From contig NZ_CP022242.1 of assembly GCF_003351865.1 (NCBI RefSeq), forward strand, positions 1,054,001 through 1,118,000: a stretch of 64,000 nucleotides of DNA, read 5' to 3'. Every line of letters starts with the position of its first letter. Within the stretch, counting starts at the first letter, position 1. Under the pieces are notes generated by a model. That model was not told the DNA's origin. It did no database searches and saw only the letters and a program-made list of their open reading frames with translations. This DNA comes from Methanofervidicoccus sp. A16. GTDB lineage: Archaea > AGJL01 > Methanococci > Methanococcales > Methanococcaceae. Both the position numbers and the translations under genes were made by a program. Shown one piece after another: positions 26,187 through 35,920 of this stretch.

Positions 26187-27332
26187 TTAACATTCTACAG
26201 CAAAAAATAGACACTTTAAATACTCTAAATTTTTATTGGCCATGGTAATTACATGATCTGGAGATTGGGTTCTATAACCTCCGATCTGTTTAATTTCCCT
26301 CTTAGCCCTTAAAGAGGATGACACTACAGTACTTTTAAAGGTTTCCCTGTCTATATGGTGAGAACAGGAACATGTAACTAACATCCTTCTGCTAAGTTTC
26401 AGACCAAGGTAGTTAAGAGTATTGTAGGCCCTCAGGGCATTTTTAACATCCTTGGAGGTTTTTGTGAAAGATGGCGGATCTAGTATTACAACGTCAAAGG
26501 ACTCTCCATCTTCTATCAACTCCCTCATTATATCAAAGGCATTCCCACATATGAAATGGTAGTTTTTGATATTATTCAACTTCATATTCTCCTCTGCAAC
26601 TTCTAATGCCTTCTTTGATATGTCTATTCCCCACACCTCGGCACCCATTACTCCACAGTGTACAGCGAAGCCACCTGTATAACAACATACGTCTAATACC
26701 CTATCCCCCTCTTTGATATATTTTTCTATATCTATCCTGTTGTCCCTCTGATCTAAAAAGAAACCTGTTTTATGACCCTTTACATTTACCTTGAACCTTC
26801 CCCTACCTTCCTCTATAATAGTTTCAACATCACTCCTATCTCCAAATATCCTCGGTTTTATTCTATCTCCTTTTTTAGCACCTTGGACATATAGGGTTGT
26901 GATACCTGTAAGTTCTTCCACACATTCGTATATTATTGGTGCATAATTTTCCATGATCTTAGAGGAGATCTGCATAGAACCTATATTGTTGTACCTGTCA
27001 AGTACTATACATGGTAGGTAATCTCCCTCTGCGTATATCATTCTGTAGGTATTTTTAAAACCGAGGATCTTTTCCCTGTATTCAATAGCCTTTTTTATTC
27101 TTTTATAGAAAAAATCCCTATCTATTTCCTCTTTCTTTAGTGTTAGTATCTTTATAGTGGGACTTTCCCTGTTATAGATGGCCCTACCTACAAATCTATC
27201 TCTGTAGTAGAGATCCACTATTTCATCCCTTTCAGGTAGATCCTCCCTGTTCAGTATCCCTTTGAGGTATATTATCCTTGAAAAGTTCTGTATAGATTCG
27301 TAGGCCCTTTTATCTATCTGGAGTTTTATAAT
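26187..27332 (-). CDS. RlmI-type PUA plus SAM-dependent methyltransferase, apparent AUU start
   Basis: 381 aa if started at ATT 27330-27332. The N-terminal 75 residues form a PUA-like domain (KLQIDKRAYESIQNF and IIYLKGILNREDL), followed by a linker domain and a Rossmann methyltransferase: VLDVCCYTGGFAVHCG (motif I), WGIDISKKAL, and the catalytic ILDPPSF and CSCSHH motifs of RNA m5C enzymes such as RlmI. A substrate of rRNA cytosine is inferred. The first ATG/GTG/TTG in frame is GTG 27218, which would delete half the PUA domain. The ATT has GGTGA 4 nt upstream, the spacing of most starts in this window. An in-frame stop precedes it. Confidence 0.85.
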   Translation of the reverse strand: MIKLQIDKRAYESIQNFSRIIYLKGILNREDLPERDEIVDLYYRDRFVGRAIYNRESPTIKILTLKKEEIDRDFFYKRIKKAIEYREKILGFKNTYRMIYAEGDYLPCIVLDRYNNIGSMQISSKIMENYAPIIYECVEELTGITTLYVQGAKKGDRIKPRIFGDRSDVETIIEEGRGRFKVNVKGHKTGFFLDQRDNRIDIEKYIKEGDRVLDVCCYTGGFAVHCGVMGAEVWGIDISKKALEVAEENMKLNNIKNYHFICGNAFDIMRELIEDGESFDVVILDPPSFTKTSKDVKNALRAYNTLNYLGLKLSRRMLVTCSCSHHIDRETFKSTVVSSSLRAKREIKQIGGYRTQSPDHVITMANKNLEYLKCLFFAVEC

Positions 27333-28001
27333 GTTATCACCTATAAACGTGGTTTTACCTTTTTATTAAGAGGTAAATTTCACCGTATTCTATTTTTAGG
27401 TTTAATAATAATTAAAAATTAAAATAATAATTATTAATCTACTTTCTATTAAAAGCCTAAATAAAAATTAAATAATGATAATAACAATAATATACTTTTT
27501 ACTTCCTTTTAAACATTGGGAGAAGAAATGATCCTATTTTAATAGTATCGACATTATTTTCATTCAATACTGAACAAAATTATTTTTAATACTAAATAAC
27601 AACAAGAGATCTTATGATAAATTTTAAAAATTAATAATAAAAAATAATAATTATAACCAAAAATATCTCTAATAAAAGACCAATTTAGTAAAAAAATAAA
27701 ATCTATTATATCCTCTGATTTATCTCTGAGACTAGAAAACAGAATAGGATCTTTGCTAACCCTCCTTTTTAAGAGTTTTTACCTCTTTTTTCTTTTGTTT
27801 ATTAATTTTTTACTATTTATTATTCTAATTGTTTTTTATTATTATTTTATCATTAGATTTTAAATTTTTTTATTATCACTTTAATAGGAACCTAGGTAAT
27901 CTAAAGAATAAAAAATTTAAGATCTTAAAAAGTTCCAAGAAAAAATAATATAGACAAGTTTTTAACTCTCATTTTATTTTATACCCTCACTACATTTTTT
28001 T
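27333..28001. other. 0.67-kb spacer upstream of the RlmI-like gene and downstream of atwA
   Basis: AT-rich. It has an inverted family D repeat (27695-27795) and a decayed repeat end (CACTTTAATAGGAACCTAGG) at about 27878-27897. No ORF is credible. Confidence 0.45.
27695..27795 (-). repeat. Family D repeat, inverted
   Basis: On the minus strand: AGAGGTAAAAACTCTTAAAA, GGAGGGTTAGCAAAGATC and CTGTTTTCTAGTCTCAG, matching the family D order. Confidence 0.5.
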
Positions 28002-29657
28002 TTATCTTCCTCCCAAAAACCTTGAATTACTTATCTCTATAAACCTATCACAGACAACCTCTGGGTCTCCTTCCATCACCACTTTCCCCCTGTCTATAAG
28101 TATCACTCTATCGCTTATTTCCTTTATTAGAGGTATATGATGGCTGATCAGTACTATAGTGGTGCCGTATTTGTCGTTTATCTTTTTCAGATAATTTGCG
28201 ACGTCTCTCAAGGTGATAGGATCTAGATCTCCAAAGGGCTCGTCTAGGAGGAGTATCTTAGGTTTTGTTATCAGTTGTAGGGCTAGGGCCACCCTCACTC
28301 TCTCTCCACCACTTAACTCTAGAGGTGTTTTATTCAGTACCTCCTCCCCTAAGTTTAGCGTTTTAAGGATCTCCATAGGATTGAAGTCTTCATCTACAAG
28401 GGCGGGGAATAGGATATTTACAATATCGTAGGTTAGTCCCAACCTCTCAAGTTTACTCTTCATCTCCTCCTCAGGGAGATCTATCAACTGGTAAATCCCA
28501 TCTACAACCTTTGGAGATATACCTAACTCCTCAGATTTTAACTTAGCAGTGGCTATAGCCCTCTCCCCCTTTACTCCAGCCCTATATTTCAACATATCTC
28601 CTACTGTTATGTAGTGAGGGAGGGAAAACTCTTGGTGTAGTATTCCTATTCTTCTCCGTAGTTCTATTCTCTCCCATCCATACTCACTTAGATCTATACC
28701 GTCAACTATGATCTTTCCCCTATCTGGGAACTCCAGTCCTGCAAGGAGTCTTAAGAGTACAGATTTTCCAGCACCACTTGGTCCTATGATGGAGAGTATC
28801 TCCCCTTCCTTTACATGGAAGGAGACGTCTCTCATATTCAACGTTTCTCCTCCTCGCACTACGAAGTACCTCTTAGATACGTTCTTTACCTCTATTATTG
28901 CTCTATCCTTAGGTTTAGATTTCCTAATGTAGGGAGGAGACATCTCCTGTAAGAACTTCTCTATAACCTCCTTAGGTTTTCCCTCCAATACAACCCTACC
29001 CTCCTCCAGTAGAATACACCTGTGGCAGAGGTAGTTGTGGATCTCTGGGAGATGGGATGTAATAATTATGGGAACATTCAACTCTTTATTTATATTTTTT
29101 AGGATATCTAAGAGTATCTGCTTTGACGCTGGACAGGCCATAGTTGCAGGTTCATCTAAAAGAAGTACTCCCTCTCCTCTCTCGTATATCTTCGCTATCT
29201 GCCTTCCCAGTATTAAACGTTGTTTTTCCCCCCCACTTAACACGTTGGCAAATACATCTTTTTTATGTTCCAGTCCAACTAATCTCAATATCTCTAAAGC
29301 CTTTTTTTCGTACTCTTCCCACTCCTCCTCCATAGGCAGAGACTCATCACAGTTGTTCCTTACAGCGTATAACTTCCTTATAATGTTGTTGATTGCAGGC
29401 TCGGCCCAAAGTGCAAAGTTCCTCTGAAGGTGTATGGCTGTAACTTCTCTGAAATCGTCCCTTCTACCAAGTATCTCGATGTATCCCTCATAGTCCCTAT
29501 CTACCCCTCTAAGTATCCTGATCAGTGTAGACTTTCCTGCCCCAGATTTTCCTACTACTCCTAATATCTCTCCCTCTTTAACATGAAAAGAGACGTTATC
29601 TAGGGCTACCTTATTACCGTATCTCTTAGTGAGGTTTTTGACCACTACCGCTGTCAT
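28002..29657 (-). CDS. atwA: Methyl-coenzyme M reductase activation component A2
   Basis: 551 aa soluble twin ABC ATPase that, with ATP, helps reductively activate the F430 nickel of methyl-coenzyme M reductase. The first ABC half has GKSGAGKSTLIR (Walker A), SGGEKQRLILGRQ (signature) and GVLLLDEPA, with the family-typical TMACPASKQ. The second has GPSGAGKSVLLR, LSGGERVRVALAL and ILLLDEPFGDLDP. There is no membrane segment, which argues against an ordinary transporter. Length agrees with component A2. The ATG follows GGTGA at 4 nt. Monocistronic. Confidence 0.92.
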   Translation of the reverse strand: MTAVVVKNLTKRYGNKVALDNVSFHVKEGEILGVVGKSGAGKSTLIRILRGVDRDYEGYIEILGRRDDFREVTAIHLQRNFALWAEPAINNIIRKLYAVRNNCDESLPMEEEWEEYEKKALEILRLVGLEHKKDVFANVLSGGEKQRLILGRQIAKIYERGEGVLLLDEPATMACPASKQILLDILKNINKELNVPIIITSHLPEIHNYLCHRCILLEEGRVVLEGKPKEVIEKFLQEMSPPYIRKSKPKDRAIIEVKNVSKRYFVVRGGETLNMRDVSFHVKEGEILSIIGPSGAGKSVLLRLLAGLEFPDRGKIIVDGIDLSEYGWERIELRRRIGILHQEFSLPHYITVGDMLKYRAGVKGERAIATAKLKSEELGISPKVVDGIYQLIDLPEEEMKSKLERLGLTYDIVNILFPALVDEDFNPMEILKTLNLGEEVLNKTPLELSGGERVRVALALQLITKPKILLLDEPFGDLDPITLRDVANYLKKINDKYGTTIVLISHHIPLIKEISDRVILIDRGKVVMEGDPEVVCDRFIEISNSRFLGGR

Positions 29658-29966
29658 AGTATCACCTGAAAATAGTTAGGTTAATTTAATAATAGAAATA
29701 AGAGAATACTCGAAGTAGAGATAATGTATAGTTAAAGTAAAAAACCACTTATTTGCTCTCTCTTCGGTCATAGTAAGTACTGAGAATGGCGGAATAATAA
29801 CTCTCATTTTTTTAATTATTTTAAATTTAATAATTATTATAATCTTACGTTAATTCTATTTTTTTAATAGGATTTTATATCTAAGAATAAACTTTGAGAC
29901 TAATATAAATAAAGATCTCATATTATAGTAAGGAGCGAATTTTTCTGACAGATTATTATTATAACT
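29658..29966. other. 0.3-kb spacer between divergent atwA and AGOG genes
   Basis: Must contain both promoters. A degenerate family D stretch (AAAGTAAAAAACCAC, AAGTACTGAGAATGGCGG) lies at about 29725-29795. The right part, around 29890-29930, is AT-rich with possible TATA elements for the AGOG gene. Confidence 0.4.
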
Positions 29967-30731
29967 GTGATTGTTATGGAGGACGATAGGGTAAATAAGT
30001 TAAAATGTATTATAAAATCTCTAGGAATAGAGTCTGCGAGGCTCATCGAGGAAAAAATAGATCTACAGTATATATATCTGAAAAATCTTAAAGAGAGGTT
30101 GGATAACGACGAGTTGTTTTTAAAGTTGATAATACTCAATGCCTTAGTATCCTATCAACTCTCTACCACTGGAGAGAGGTGGTGGAAGGAGTTTTCAGAG
30201 TATCCCTGGGAGGATATATCGGGAGATACACTAGAAGAGTATATAAGATTTCTCTCCAACTCGAAAGGTAATAGGAGATTTTTAGAGGGCAAGATAAAGA
30301 GACTGTATAAGTTGAAGTATCTATTAAGTACTCTCTCCCTGGAGAGGTTTAAAAACTACTATAACAACATGGAACTTCTCAGAAACTCCCTTGCCAAGGT
30401 GTTGAATACCAAAGGTTCCTCTAAGACTGTAGTGTTCGCCGTTAAGATCTTCGGTTATGGAGGTAGGATGGTATTTAACAGATTTATCCCTTATCCCTAC
30501 ACTGTTGAGATTCCAAAAGATAGTAGAATAGAAAAATACACTGCAAAATTTACAAAAGGAGATGTATTAAAATTTTGGAATGAAGTTGCCATAGAGAGTG
30601 GAGTTCCTCCCCTCCATATAGATTCCCTACTGTGGCCAGCCTTAGGAGATTGGGAAAGGGTAAAGAAACCTCTGAAATCCCTAAATGAAGATGTGTGTCA
30701 AAAGGTAAAAAAGTTGATAGAGTTAGTTTAG
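29967..30731 (+). CDS. Archaeal 8-oxoguanine DNA glycosylase (AGOG)
   Basis: 254 aa. N-glycosylase/DNA lyase that removes 8-oxoguanine, of the HhH-GPD superfamily but without the canonical hairpin spacing. Family marks are STTGERWWKEF, the lysine-bearing SKTVVFAVKIFGYGGR and DSLLWPALGDW near the C-terminus. The start is unsure: GTG 29967 or ATG 29976, neither with a strong Shine-Dalgarno. The 3' end overlaps the convergent FmdE-like gene by 4 nt. Confidence 0.9.
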   Translation: MIVMEDDRVNKLKCIIKSLGIESARLIEEKIDLQYIYLKNLKERLDNDELFLKLIILNALVSYQLSTTGERWWKEFSEYPWEDISGDTLEEYIRFLSNSKGNRRFLEGKIKRLYKLKYLLSTLSLERFKNYYNNMELLRNSLAKVLNTKGSSKTVVFAVKIFGYGGRMVFNRFIPYPYTVEIPKDSRIEKYTAKFTKGDVLKFWNEVAIESGVPPLHIDSLLWPALGDWERVKKPLKSLNEDVCQKVKKLIELV

Positions 30732-31309
30732 TTCTCCAATAATCTTTCAAAACATTCCATACAGACTATTTTCCCATCTATTATCCTCCCCCTAATCTCC
30801 ATAAAGTACTCCCCACATTCCTCACATTGAATAGATGGGTATATTTTAGATCTCTTAGGTTCTGGAATATCTACGTCCCTTACATTGAAGAGTTCTTCTT
30901 CAGGTAGATTTAATAATTTATCAGAGTACTCCTCCTTCCATTTCTTTACAGCGTCTATATCTATGCCCTCTCCTGTGGTATTTAGCATAGAGTTTCGAAC
31001 TGTGTTCATTTCCTTACTAATTTCCTCTTTTAGAGATATTCTAATTCCTTTTTTATTCTCCCTTGAATAGAATATATAAACATGCTTCCCATAATCTTTG
31101 AATATCAGATTTCCCTTTCCAAAGGTACAGCCAAGTATAAACTGTATCGCATCTACACTACATGAGTTATTATATACGATAGCCACCAACTCTTCATCTT
31201 GGGATCTTTTAAAATTTTTGAGAACGTATTTCGCCACTTTATAACCTATTATCAATCCAGGACAGTAATGTCCGTGAAATTCTATTAATTTGTTTAAATC
31301 TTCTTCCAT
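30728..31309 (-). CDS. FmdE-family protein with C-terminal zinc ribbon
   Basis: 193 aa. The first 130 residues are an FmdE domain: FHGHYCPGLIIGYKVAK with the conserved His/Cys, and NNSCSVDAIQFILGCTFGKG. FmdE was first found copurifying with formylmethanofuran dehydrogenase, but its role is unknown. The C-terminal 35 residues hold two CxxC knuckles (CEECGEYF and CMECFE), a zinc ribbon. I start at ATG 31309, with AGGTGA 4 nt upstream; a TTG 15 nt further out is in frame but precedes the Shine-Dalgarno. Standalone; converges with AGOG. Confidence 0.87.
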   Translation of the reverse strand: MEEDLNKLIEFHGHYCPGLIIGYKVAKYVLKNFKRSQDEELVAIVYNNSCSVDAIQFILGCTFGKGNLIFKDYGKHVYIFYSRENKKGIRISLKEEISKEMNTVRNSMLNTTGEGIDIDAVKKWKEEYSDKLLNLPEEELFNVRDVDIPEPKRSKIYPSIQCEECGEYFMEIRGRIIDGKIVCMECFERLLEN

Positions 31310-31864
31310 TTTATCACCTAACAATTTTTTGAATAATATATTCTTATGGTACTCATTATAATTTATACTAGATAGTTCCCATCATAAAAATCTGATAAAA
31401 AATAATAATAATTATTATAAAAATAAAAAATCTTAAAAACTGCTGAAATACTAAAGTTGAATACTATAAAAAATAACAGACCAGTGTTCAAAGTGTTCAA
31501 TTAGATAACGGCAGATTTTAACTTTTTAGGTGTTAACGGTTATATCTTAGGATCTTTCTATTTTAGTTTTTATTATTTCTATAATCAGTCCTATCCTCCT
31601 ATTTAAAATAATAATCTAAAATAATAAAACTAACTATAAAAAAATTATTAAAATTATAAAGAATCTTATTTAATATAAATTTTAATAAGGATTTTTGTAA
31701 AAAAAATATAACTACGAAAATAGAGGTAAAACTCTGTCAACTTTCCTCCATAGCAGTACCACTTCTACAACAGTCTATGATAGGACCTACAATAAAAAAC
31801 CCTTATATCAAAGTACTAAAAGACTATTGAAAAAAAGCAAATAACCATCTCTTTACTCTGATCC
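31310..31864. other. 0.55-kb AT-rich spacer
   Basis: Holds a decayed repeat end (GATAGTTCCCATCATAAAAA, about 31371) and D-like text (GAGGTAAAACTCTGTCAAC, 31721; CAGTCTATGATAGGACC, 31771). No gene or RNA is visible. Confidence 0.4.
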
Positions 31865-32689
31865 TTAAAAACTACAGTATAATTTTTTCTTCAAGAGCAA
31901 CTTGAGGTTTTCAGTGTTAAGTGGTAATTTCAACTCTCTGATCTCCCTCCCTAAGAGGAAAAATGGGTAGTCAACCTTTACAGGATCTTCAGGATAAAGT
32001 GTCCTTGCGAACTCCGTTACTTTAACTACATCCTCCCAATTGAGATTGTCAGTTGATTTAAGCACTCCCAGAGATACTGCAACCCTTGCAACGTTTCTAT
32101 CTAAAGGTACAAAGAGATCTCTAGGTGAAAAGTGATCAAATATCCTAAGATCTGGATGCTCCCTCACCATCCAACGCATATACATCCAGGATTTCTTCCT
32201 TACAGAGTTATTACTTTTACCCATACGTAGGATATTCCTCCCAATCTCTTCAACAAAGTTGTAAGGCTTTTGAAACATCCTACTATAACTAATCAAGTCG
32301 CCCTTTGCTCTTCCCATCACAAACCTGTTGACACTTGCGAGGATCTCTGGAATCATCCTTTTAAGCCTACCAAGAGATAGATCGGCAGTAATGTAATCCA
32401 AGATATCCTCAAAAATATACCTATCAGTTATTTTAAACAGGTTCTCTTTGAAATATTGATAAAACCTTACAATGAGTTTCCTTGCATTATCTGCTCTCCC
32501 AACGATATTCCCCTCATCGATGGATGCAACAAGTAAGAGGTAGTGTGCAGTCCTTCTTTTCTCCCTGTGGTCCTTTGAGTAGGGATTTATTGGAAGTTTT
32601 GGATGTATATCTGGATTAAACTGTAGGTCTGGTATATTGGAGTGTATCTCAATAAACTTCTTTAACAACTCTAATAGTTCCCTATCCAT
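31865..32689 (-). CDS. DUF2400 (TIGR02757) family protein
   Basis: 274 aa all-helical protein of the DUF2400 family, distantly related to HhH-GPD DNA glycosylases but lacking a proven activity. The match rests on the C-terminal block KKSWMYMRWMVREHPDLR, SPRDLFVPLDRNVARVA, LNWEDVVKVTEFAR and LYPEDPVKVDYPFFLLGR, nearly the family consensus. No metal-binding cysteine motif is seen. It follows the GTPase gene by 54 nt on the same strand, so joint transcription is possible. Start ATG with AAAGGAGAT 4-5 nt upstream. Confidence 0.8.
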   Translation of the reverse strand: MDRELLELLKKFIEIHSNIPDLQFNPDIHPKLPINPYSKDHREKRRTAHYLLLVASIDEGNIVGRADNARKLIVRFYQYFKENLFKITDRYIFEDILDYITADLSLGRLKRMIPEILASVNRFVMGRAKGDLISYSRMFQKPYNFVEEIGRNILRMGKSNNSVRKKSWMYMRWMVREHPDLRIFDHFSPRDLFVPLDRNVARVAVSLGVLKSTDNLNWEDVVKVTEFARTLYPEDPVKVDYPFFLLGREIRELKLPLNTENLKLLLKKKLYCSF

Positions 32690-32743
32690 GTAAATCTCCT
32701 TTCAGTTTTTAATAATTTTTTATTAATATTTATTATTTTAACT

Positions 32744-33886
32744 CTATTTATTCACTCTTCTCTCCCCCACCCCTACAACTATCCTGTTCCTGCCACATTT
32801 ACCTTTAGAAACAGAGTATAGATCGATGTTGTTCCTCTTAGCGTACTCCTCTACCTTCTTTCTACCACTGTCATAAGTCTTTTCTCCAAAGGATACAACC
32901 ACTACAGCGTCCCCTACTTCCTTGGATCCAAGTACAGGTTTCTTAACCTTTAATCTTCTCAACTCATCTACACCCTCCAGATGAGTAACTATACCATAGG
33001 CATCTTCAACAAAGGGAAAGTCATGGAGATGTTTAACTATAAAGTCGATGTTATCTTCTCTCTCCTGGCCGTACCCCTTTAACTCCACGTTGTAATAGTT
33101 TAGCCTCCCTTCTAAATAATCTTTTATTATAGTTCTTGCGGTTCTTGTGATATCAACCTCTCCACCCTTTTCTAAATAGTTCAACTTCCTTCCTATTTCC
33201 CTCAAAGTATCCTCCTCTATTGGAGCATCTTCAACATCTACCCTGTAAAGTCTCTTAATGGCATCCCTGTTAATGGCATGGATGCCCCTAAGTATCTTCA
33301 CTGCAGGGGCTACTGGATCCCTTATCTTCTCGTATCTAAGAGCACCTAACATTACCAATTCGTCCTCCTCTTTTGGCTCTATAATACCTGGAGTGTCTAG
33401 TAGTTTAATGTTTTTTGTCAGTTTTACCCACTGTTCCCCCTTAGTAAGCCCTGCAACAAGACCACTGGTAGCACTTCTTCTACCAGTTAAACTGTTTATA
33501 AGTGAGGATTTGCCTACATTGGGATATCCTACTATTCCTACCTTGCCCTCTTGGATACTCTCAGAGTGTAGGTATTTTTTAATAGCGTCTCTCAGTATCT
33601 TGGTACCTTTTCTATGCTTTGCACTTACAAATACTACAGTACTTTCAGGATTTTCATTTTTCATTTTCTCTTTATATTCCCTTAGGATCTCTATAGGTAC
33701 TAAATCTGCCTTATTAAGAACGTATATGATTTTTTTATCCTTTTCTCTAATCTTTTTTTCTAGTTTTCTATTCCTAGTGCCCTCTGGATTCCTAGCATCT
33801 AATACAAAGAGTACGACATCACAGTCCTCTAGAATCTTATCTACTATCTTTTTAGTGGGAACCTTCTTTATCCTCTTGCCCCTCAT
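32744..33886 (-). CDS. Circularly permuted ribosome-assembly GTPase (YlqF/MJ1464 type)
   Basis: 380 aa. The GTPase motifs come in permuted order: G4 NKAD at about 58, G5 SAK at about 89, then G1 GYPNVGKSSLIN at about 119, G2 TKGEQ and G3 DTPG at about 165. This order defines the YlqF/YawG group, which acts in large-subunit or general ribosome assembly. An N-terminal basic start (MRGKRIKKVPTKK) and a C-terminal region of about 150 residues with DFPFVEDAYGIVTHLEG and RNRIVVGVGERRVNK are typical of the archaeal members. Divergent from the small membrane protein gene, with a 55-nt gap. Confidence 0.92.
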   Translation of the reverse strand: MRGKRIKKVPTKKIVDKILEDCDVVLFVLDARNPEGTRNRKLEKKIREKDKKIIYVLNKADLVPIEILREYKEKMKNENPESTVVFVSAKHRKGTKILRDAIKKYLHSESIQEGKVGIVGYPNVGKSSLINSLTGRRSATSGLVAGLTKGEQWVKLTKNIKLLDTPGIIEPKEEDELVMLGALRYEKIRDPVAPAVKILRGIHAINRDAIKRLYRVDVEDAPIEEDTLREIGRKLNYLEKGGEVDITRTARTIIKDYLEGRLNYYNVELKGYGQEREDNIDFIVKHLHDFPFVEDAYGIVTHLEGVDELRRLKVKKPVLGSKEVGDAVVVVSFGEKTYDSGRKKVEEYAKRNNIDLYSVSKGKCGRNRIVVGVGERRVNK

Positions 33887-33907
33887 AGTATCCCAAAGTT
33901 TAAAAAC

Positions 33908-33928
33908 ATCCTATTGTATATATATTGT
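33908..33928. promoter_or_regulatory. Shared AT-rich promoter region between divergent genes
   Basis: TGTATATATATTG lies midway in the 55-nt gap between the GTPase gene (-) and the membrane protein gene (+). One TATA-like tract could serve either direction. Spacing to the starts leaves very short leaders. Confidence 0.35.
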
Positions 33929-33941
33929 ACTGGGGTTTTCT

Positions 33942-34124
33942 ATGAGACTTGAAGATCTTCAACTCGCCTATGACTTTGTTCTCTATATAGTGGTAGGAAT
34001 AACTGTTGGATATATTCTATATCAGAGGTACGACAACGGTATTTTTGTAGTGGTAGGGTTTCTGTTAGGAGTATTTCTAGCATTTTTAAATGTATTTAGG
34101 TTGATAAGGAGGAAATATATTTAA
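33942..34124 (+). CDS. Small two-helix membrane protein, AtpZ/AtpI-like
   Basis: 60 aa: MRLEDLQLAYDFVLYIVVGI opens into a first hydrophobic helix, then QRYDNG, a second helix GIFVVVGFLLGVFLAFLNVF and a basic end RLIRRKY. Two membrane segments and the RYDNG-like turn recall AtpZ/AtpI-type proteins, but similarity is weak at this size. I exclude the long upstream extension of the frame, which only mirrors the GTPase gene on the other strand. Start ATG at 33942; GGGGT 5 nt upstream is a fair Shine-Dalgarno. Confidence 0.7.
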   Translation: MRLEDLQLAYDFVLYIVVGITVGYILYQRYDNGIFVVVGFLLGVFLAFLNVFRLIRRKYI

Positions 34125-34658
34125 TGACTCGCACTATTGTTTTTTAACCTAGCCATTAAGATAATACTCCCTTTATAAAAATAATAATTATAATATTAAT
34201 AATACCTTAATTCCCATCAAAGTAATGATTTAAATAATAAAAATAATAAAAACTGAAAAAATATTAAAATATTATTAAAATATAATACTTTTAACAAAAT
34301 TAATAATAGCAACCTGCTAAGAAGGATCTGCTCCACTTCTCCATAGTGTCTTATAGCATCCTAGGAGAGATATTATTTATCTCTTATTTTGATTTTAATA
34401 CTTCCTTTTATACTTTTATTATAATTATTATTCTTATCAGAATTTTTTTGATGGGAATTAGGGTTATTAAAATATAAAAATTATTAAAAAATAAATAATC
34501 TCCCTAATGTTTTAGATACTTAGGAAAGATCTAGAGAATTTTTATAAACTTTATATCTCAAAGGTGTATTAATATTAAATTTTCAGTATTTTTAATTTTT
34601 ATTATTTGTATAATAATTATTATTCTTTTTTAGTGGAAATACCTTAACGGTGATAAGT
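34125..34658. other. 0.53-kb spacer with a family A repeat
   Basis: A complete family A repeat occupies 34204-34464. The rest is AT-rich; a D-like trace (TTTTAGATACTTAGGAAAG) lies near 34510. The cbf5 Shine-Dalgarno is at the right end. Confidence 0.5.
34204..34464 (+). repeat. Family A repeat, complete
   Basis: Ends ACCTTAATTCCCATCAAAGT and TTTTTGATGGGAATTAGGGT. Core AATAGCAACCTGCTAAGAAG, GGATCTGCTCCACTTC, TTATTTATCTCTTATTTTG. Confidence 0.78.
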
Positions 34659-35642
34659 TTGGATCTAATAACCTTAGAGGAGGCGGAGACTAACTATAAG
34701 TATGGGCATAATCCCTATAAGAGACCTATCGAGGAACTTTTAAAAAATGGTCTTGTAGTTATCGACAAACCTTCTGGACCTACATCCCATGAGGTAGCCC
34801 TCTGGGTAAAGAAGATACTAAATTTAAATCTTGCTGGACATGGGGGGACACTTGATCCCAAGGTAACTGGTGTACTTCCTGTGGCGTTGGAGAATACTAC
34901 GAAATGTATTCAACTCTGGCACGCTCTTCCAAAGGAGTATATATGTCTCATGCATCTCCACAGAGATGCTAAAGAGGAAGATATCTATAGGGTATTTAAG
35001 GAATTCACTGGAAGGATAATTCAAAGGCCCCCTTTAAAGTCTGCTGTAAAGAGGAGCCCAAGGATAAGGAAAATATACAAGATGGATATATTGGAGATAG
35101 ATGGGAGGGATATTCTATTTAAGGTAAGGTGTCAATCTGGAACCTATATTAGAACCCTTGCAAGGAACATTGGAGAGGCCCTAGGTACTTCCGCCCATAT
35201 GCAGGAACTTCGTAGAATAAGAAGTGGTCCATTTACAGAGGATGAGGCAGTATATCTCCAGGATCTAAAGGATGCCTATGTATTCTGGCGGGAGGATAGA
35301 GATGAGGAGGAACTTAGGAGGATAGTTAAACCCTTAGAGTATGGACTCCAACATCTAAAGAAGGTGGTAGTAAAGGACAGTGCAGTGGATGCTGTATGTC
35401 ATGGTGCAGATGTCTATTTAAGTGGTATCTCCAAGATCAGTAAAGGCATTGGGCCTGGGGAGACTGTGGTGGTGGAGACCTTAAAAGGAGAGGCTGTAGC
35501 GATAGGAAAGTCACTACTAAGTACTAAGGATATATTGAAAATTAAAAAAGAGGGGAAGAAATATACCAGCCCTATAGCGGATACTCAGAGGGTGTTAATG
35601 GAGAGGGGCGTTTATCCAAGGATGTGGAAGGGAAAAAGATAA
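34659..35642 (+). CDS. cbf5: Pseudouridine synthase Cbf5 (dyskerin homologue)
   Basis: Catalytic subunit of H/ACA ribonucleoproteins and, without guide, able to make pseudouridine 55 in tRNA. 327 aa: an N-terminal extension YKYGHNPYKRPIEELLKNG, catalytic aspartate in GHGGTLDPKVTGVLP, then RPPLKSAVKRSPRIRKIY and SGTYIRTLARNIG. A C-terminal PUA domain (about 245-320) binds RNA. I start at TTG 34659: GGTGA lies 5 nt upstream, whereas the GTG at 34650 is within it. Gar1, Nop10 and L7Ae genes are not in the neighbourhood. Confidence 0.95.
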   Translation: MDLITLEEAETNYKYGHNPYKRPIEELLKNGLVVIDKPSGPTSHEVALWVKKILNLNLAGHGGTLDPKVTGVLPVALENTTKCIQLWHALPKEYICLMHLHRDAKEEDIYRVFKEFTGRIIQRPPLKSAVKRSPRIRKIYKMDILEIDGRDILFKVRCQSGTYIRTLARNIGEALGTSAHMQELRRIRSGPFTEDEAVYLQDLKDAYVFWREDRDEEELRRIVKPLEYGLQHLKKVVVKDSAVDAVCHGADVYLSGISKISKGIGPGETVVVETLKGEAVAIGKSLLSTKDILKIKKEGKKYTSPIADTQRVLMERGVYPRMWKGKR

Positions 35643-35920
35643 AATAAATTATAATAAACAGTGAAATGAATAAATTAGAAATAAAGGCAGAAAAGGGATA
35701 AAATAAATTTCTCTGCTATCTTTTGACCTATACTAAGAAGTTAGAAAATAAGGATGATTTTCTGTTATCTTTTCTTTTCAGGAGTTTTTATTTTTTTAGA
35801 TAAAATTTTTACTATAATTCCACGAAAAGGTAAATAAAAATTATTATTAAAATATTAAAAAATTATTCTGTATAACTTTAACTCCCATAAAAAATTCTGA
35901 TAAAAAATAATAATTATAAT

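Noticed and set aside
28002-29657. An ABC transporter ATPase
   Set aside because: Two ABC halves in one soluble chain, the PATMACPASKQ segment and the overall length fit component A2 of the methyl-coenzyme M reductase system; no permease is near.
33258-33941. Long plus-strand frame opposite the GTPase gene
   Set aside because: Antisense of a clear conserved GTPase. Only its last 60 codons, beyond the GTPase start, are kept as a real small membrane protein.
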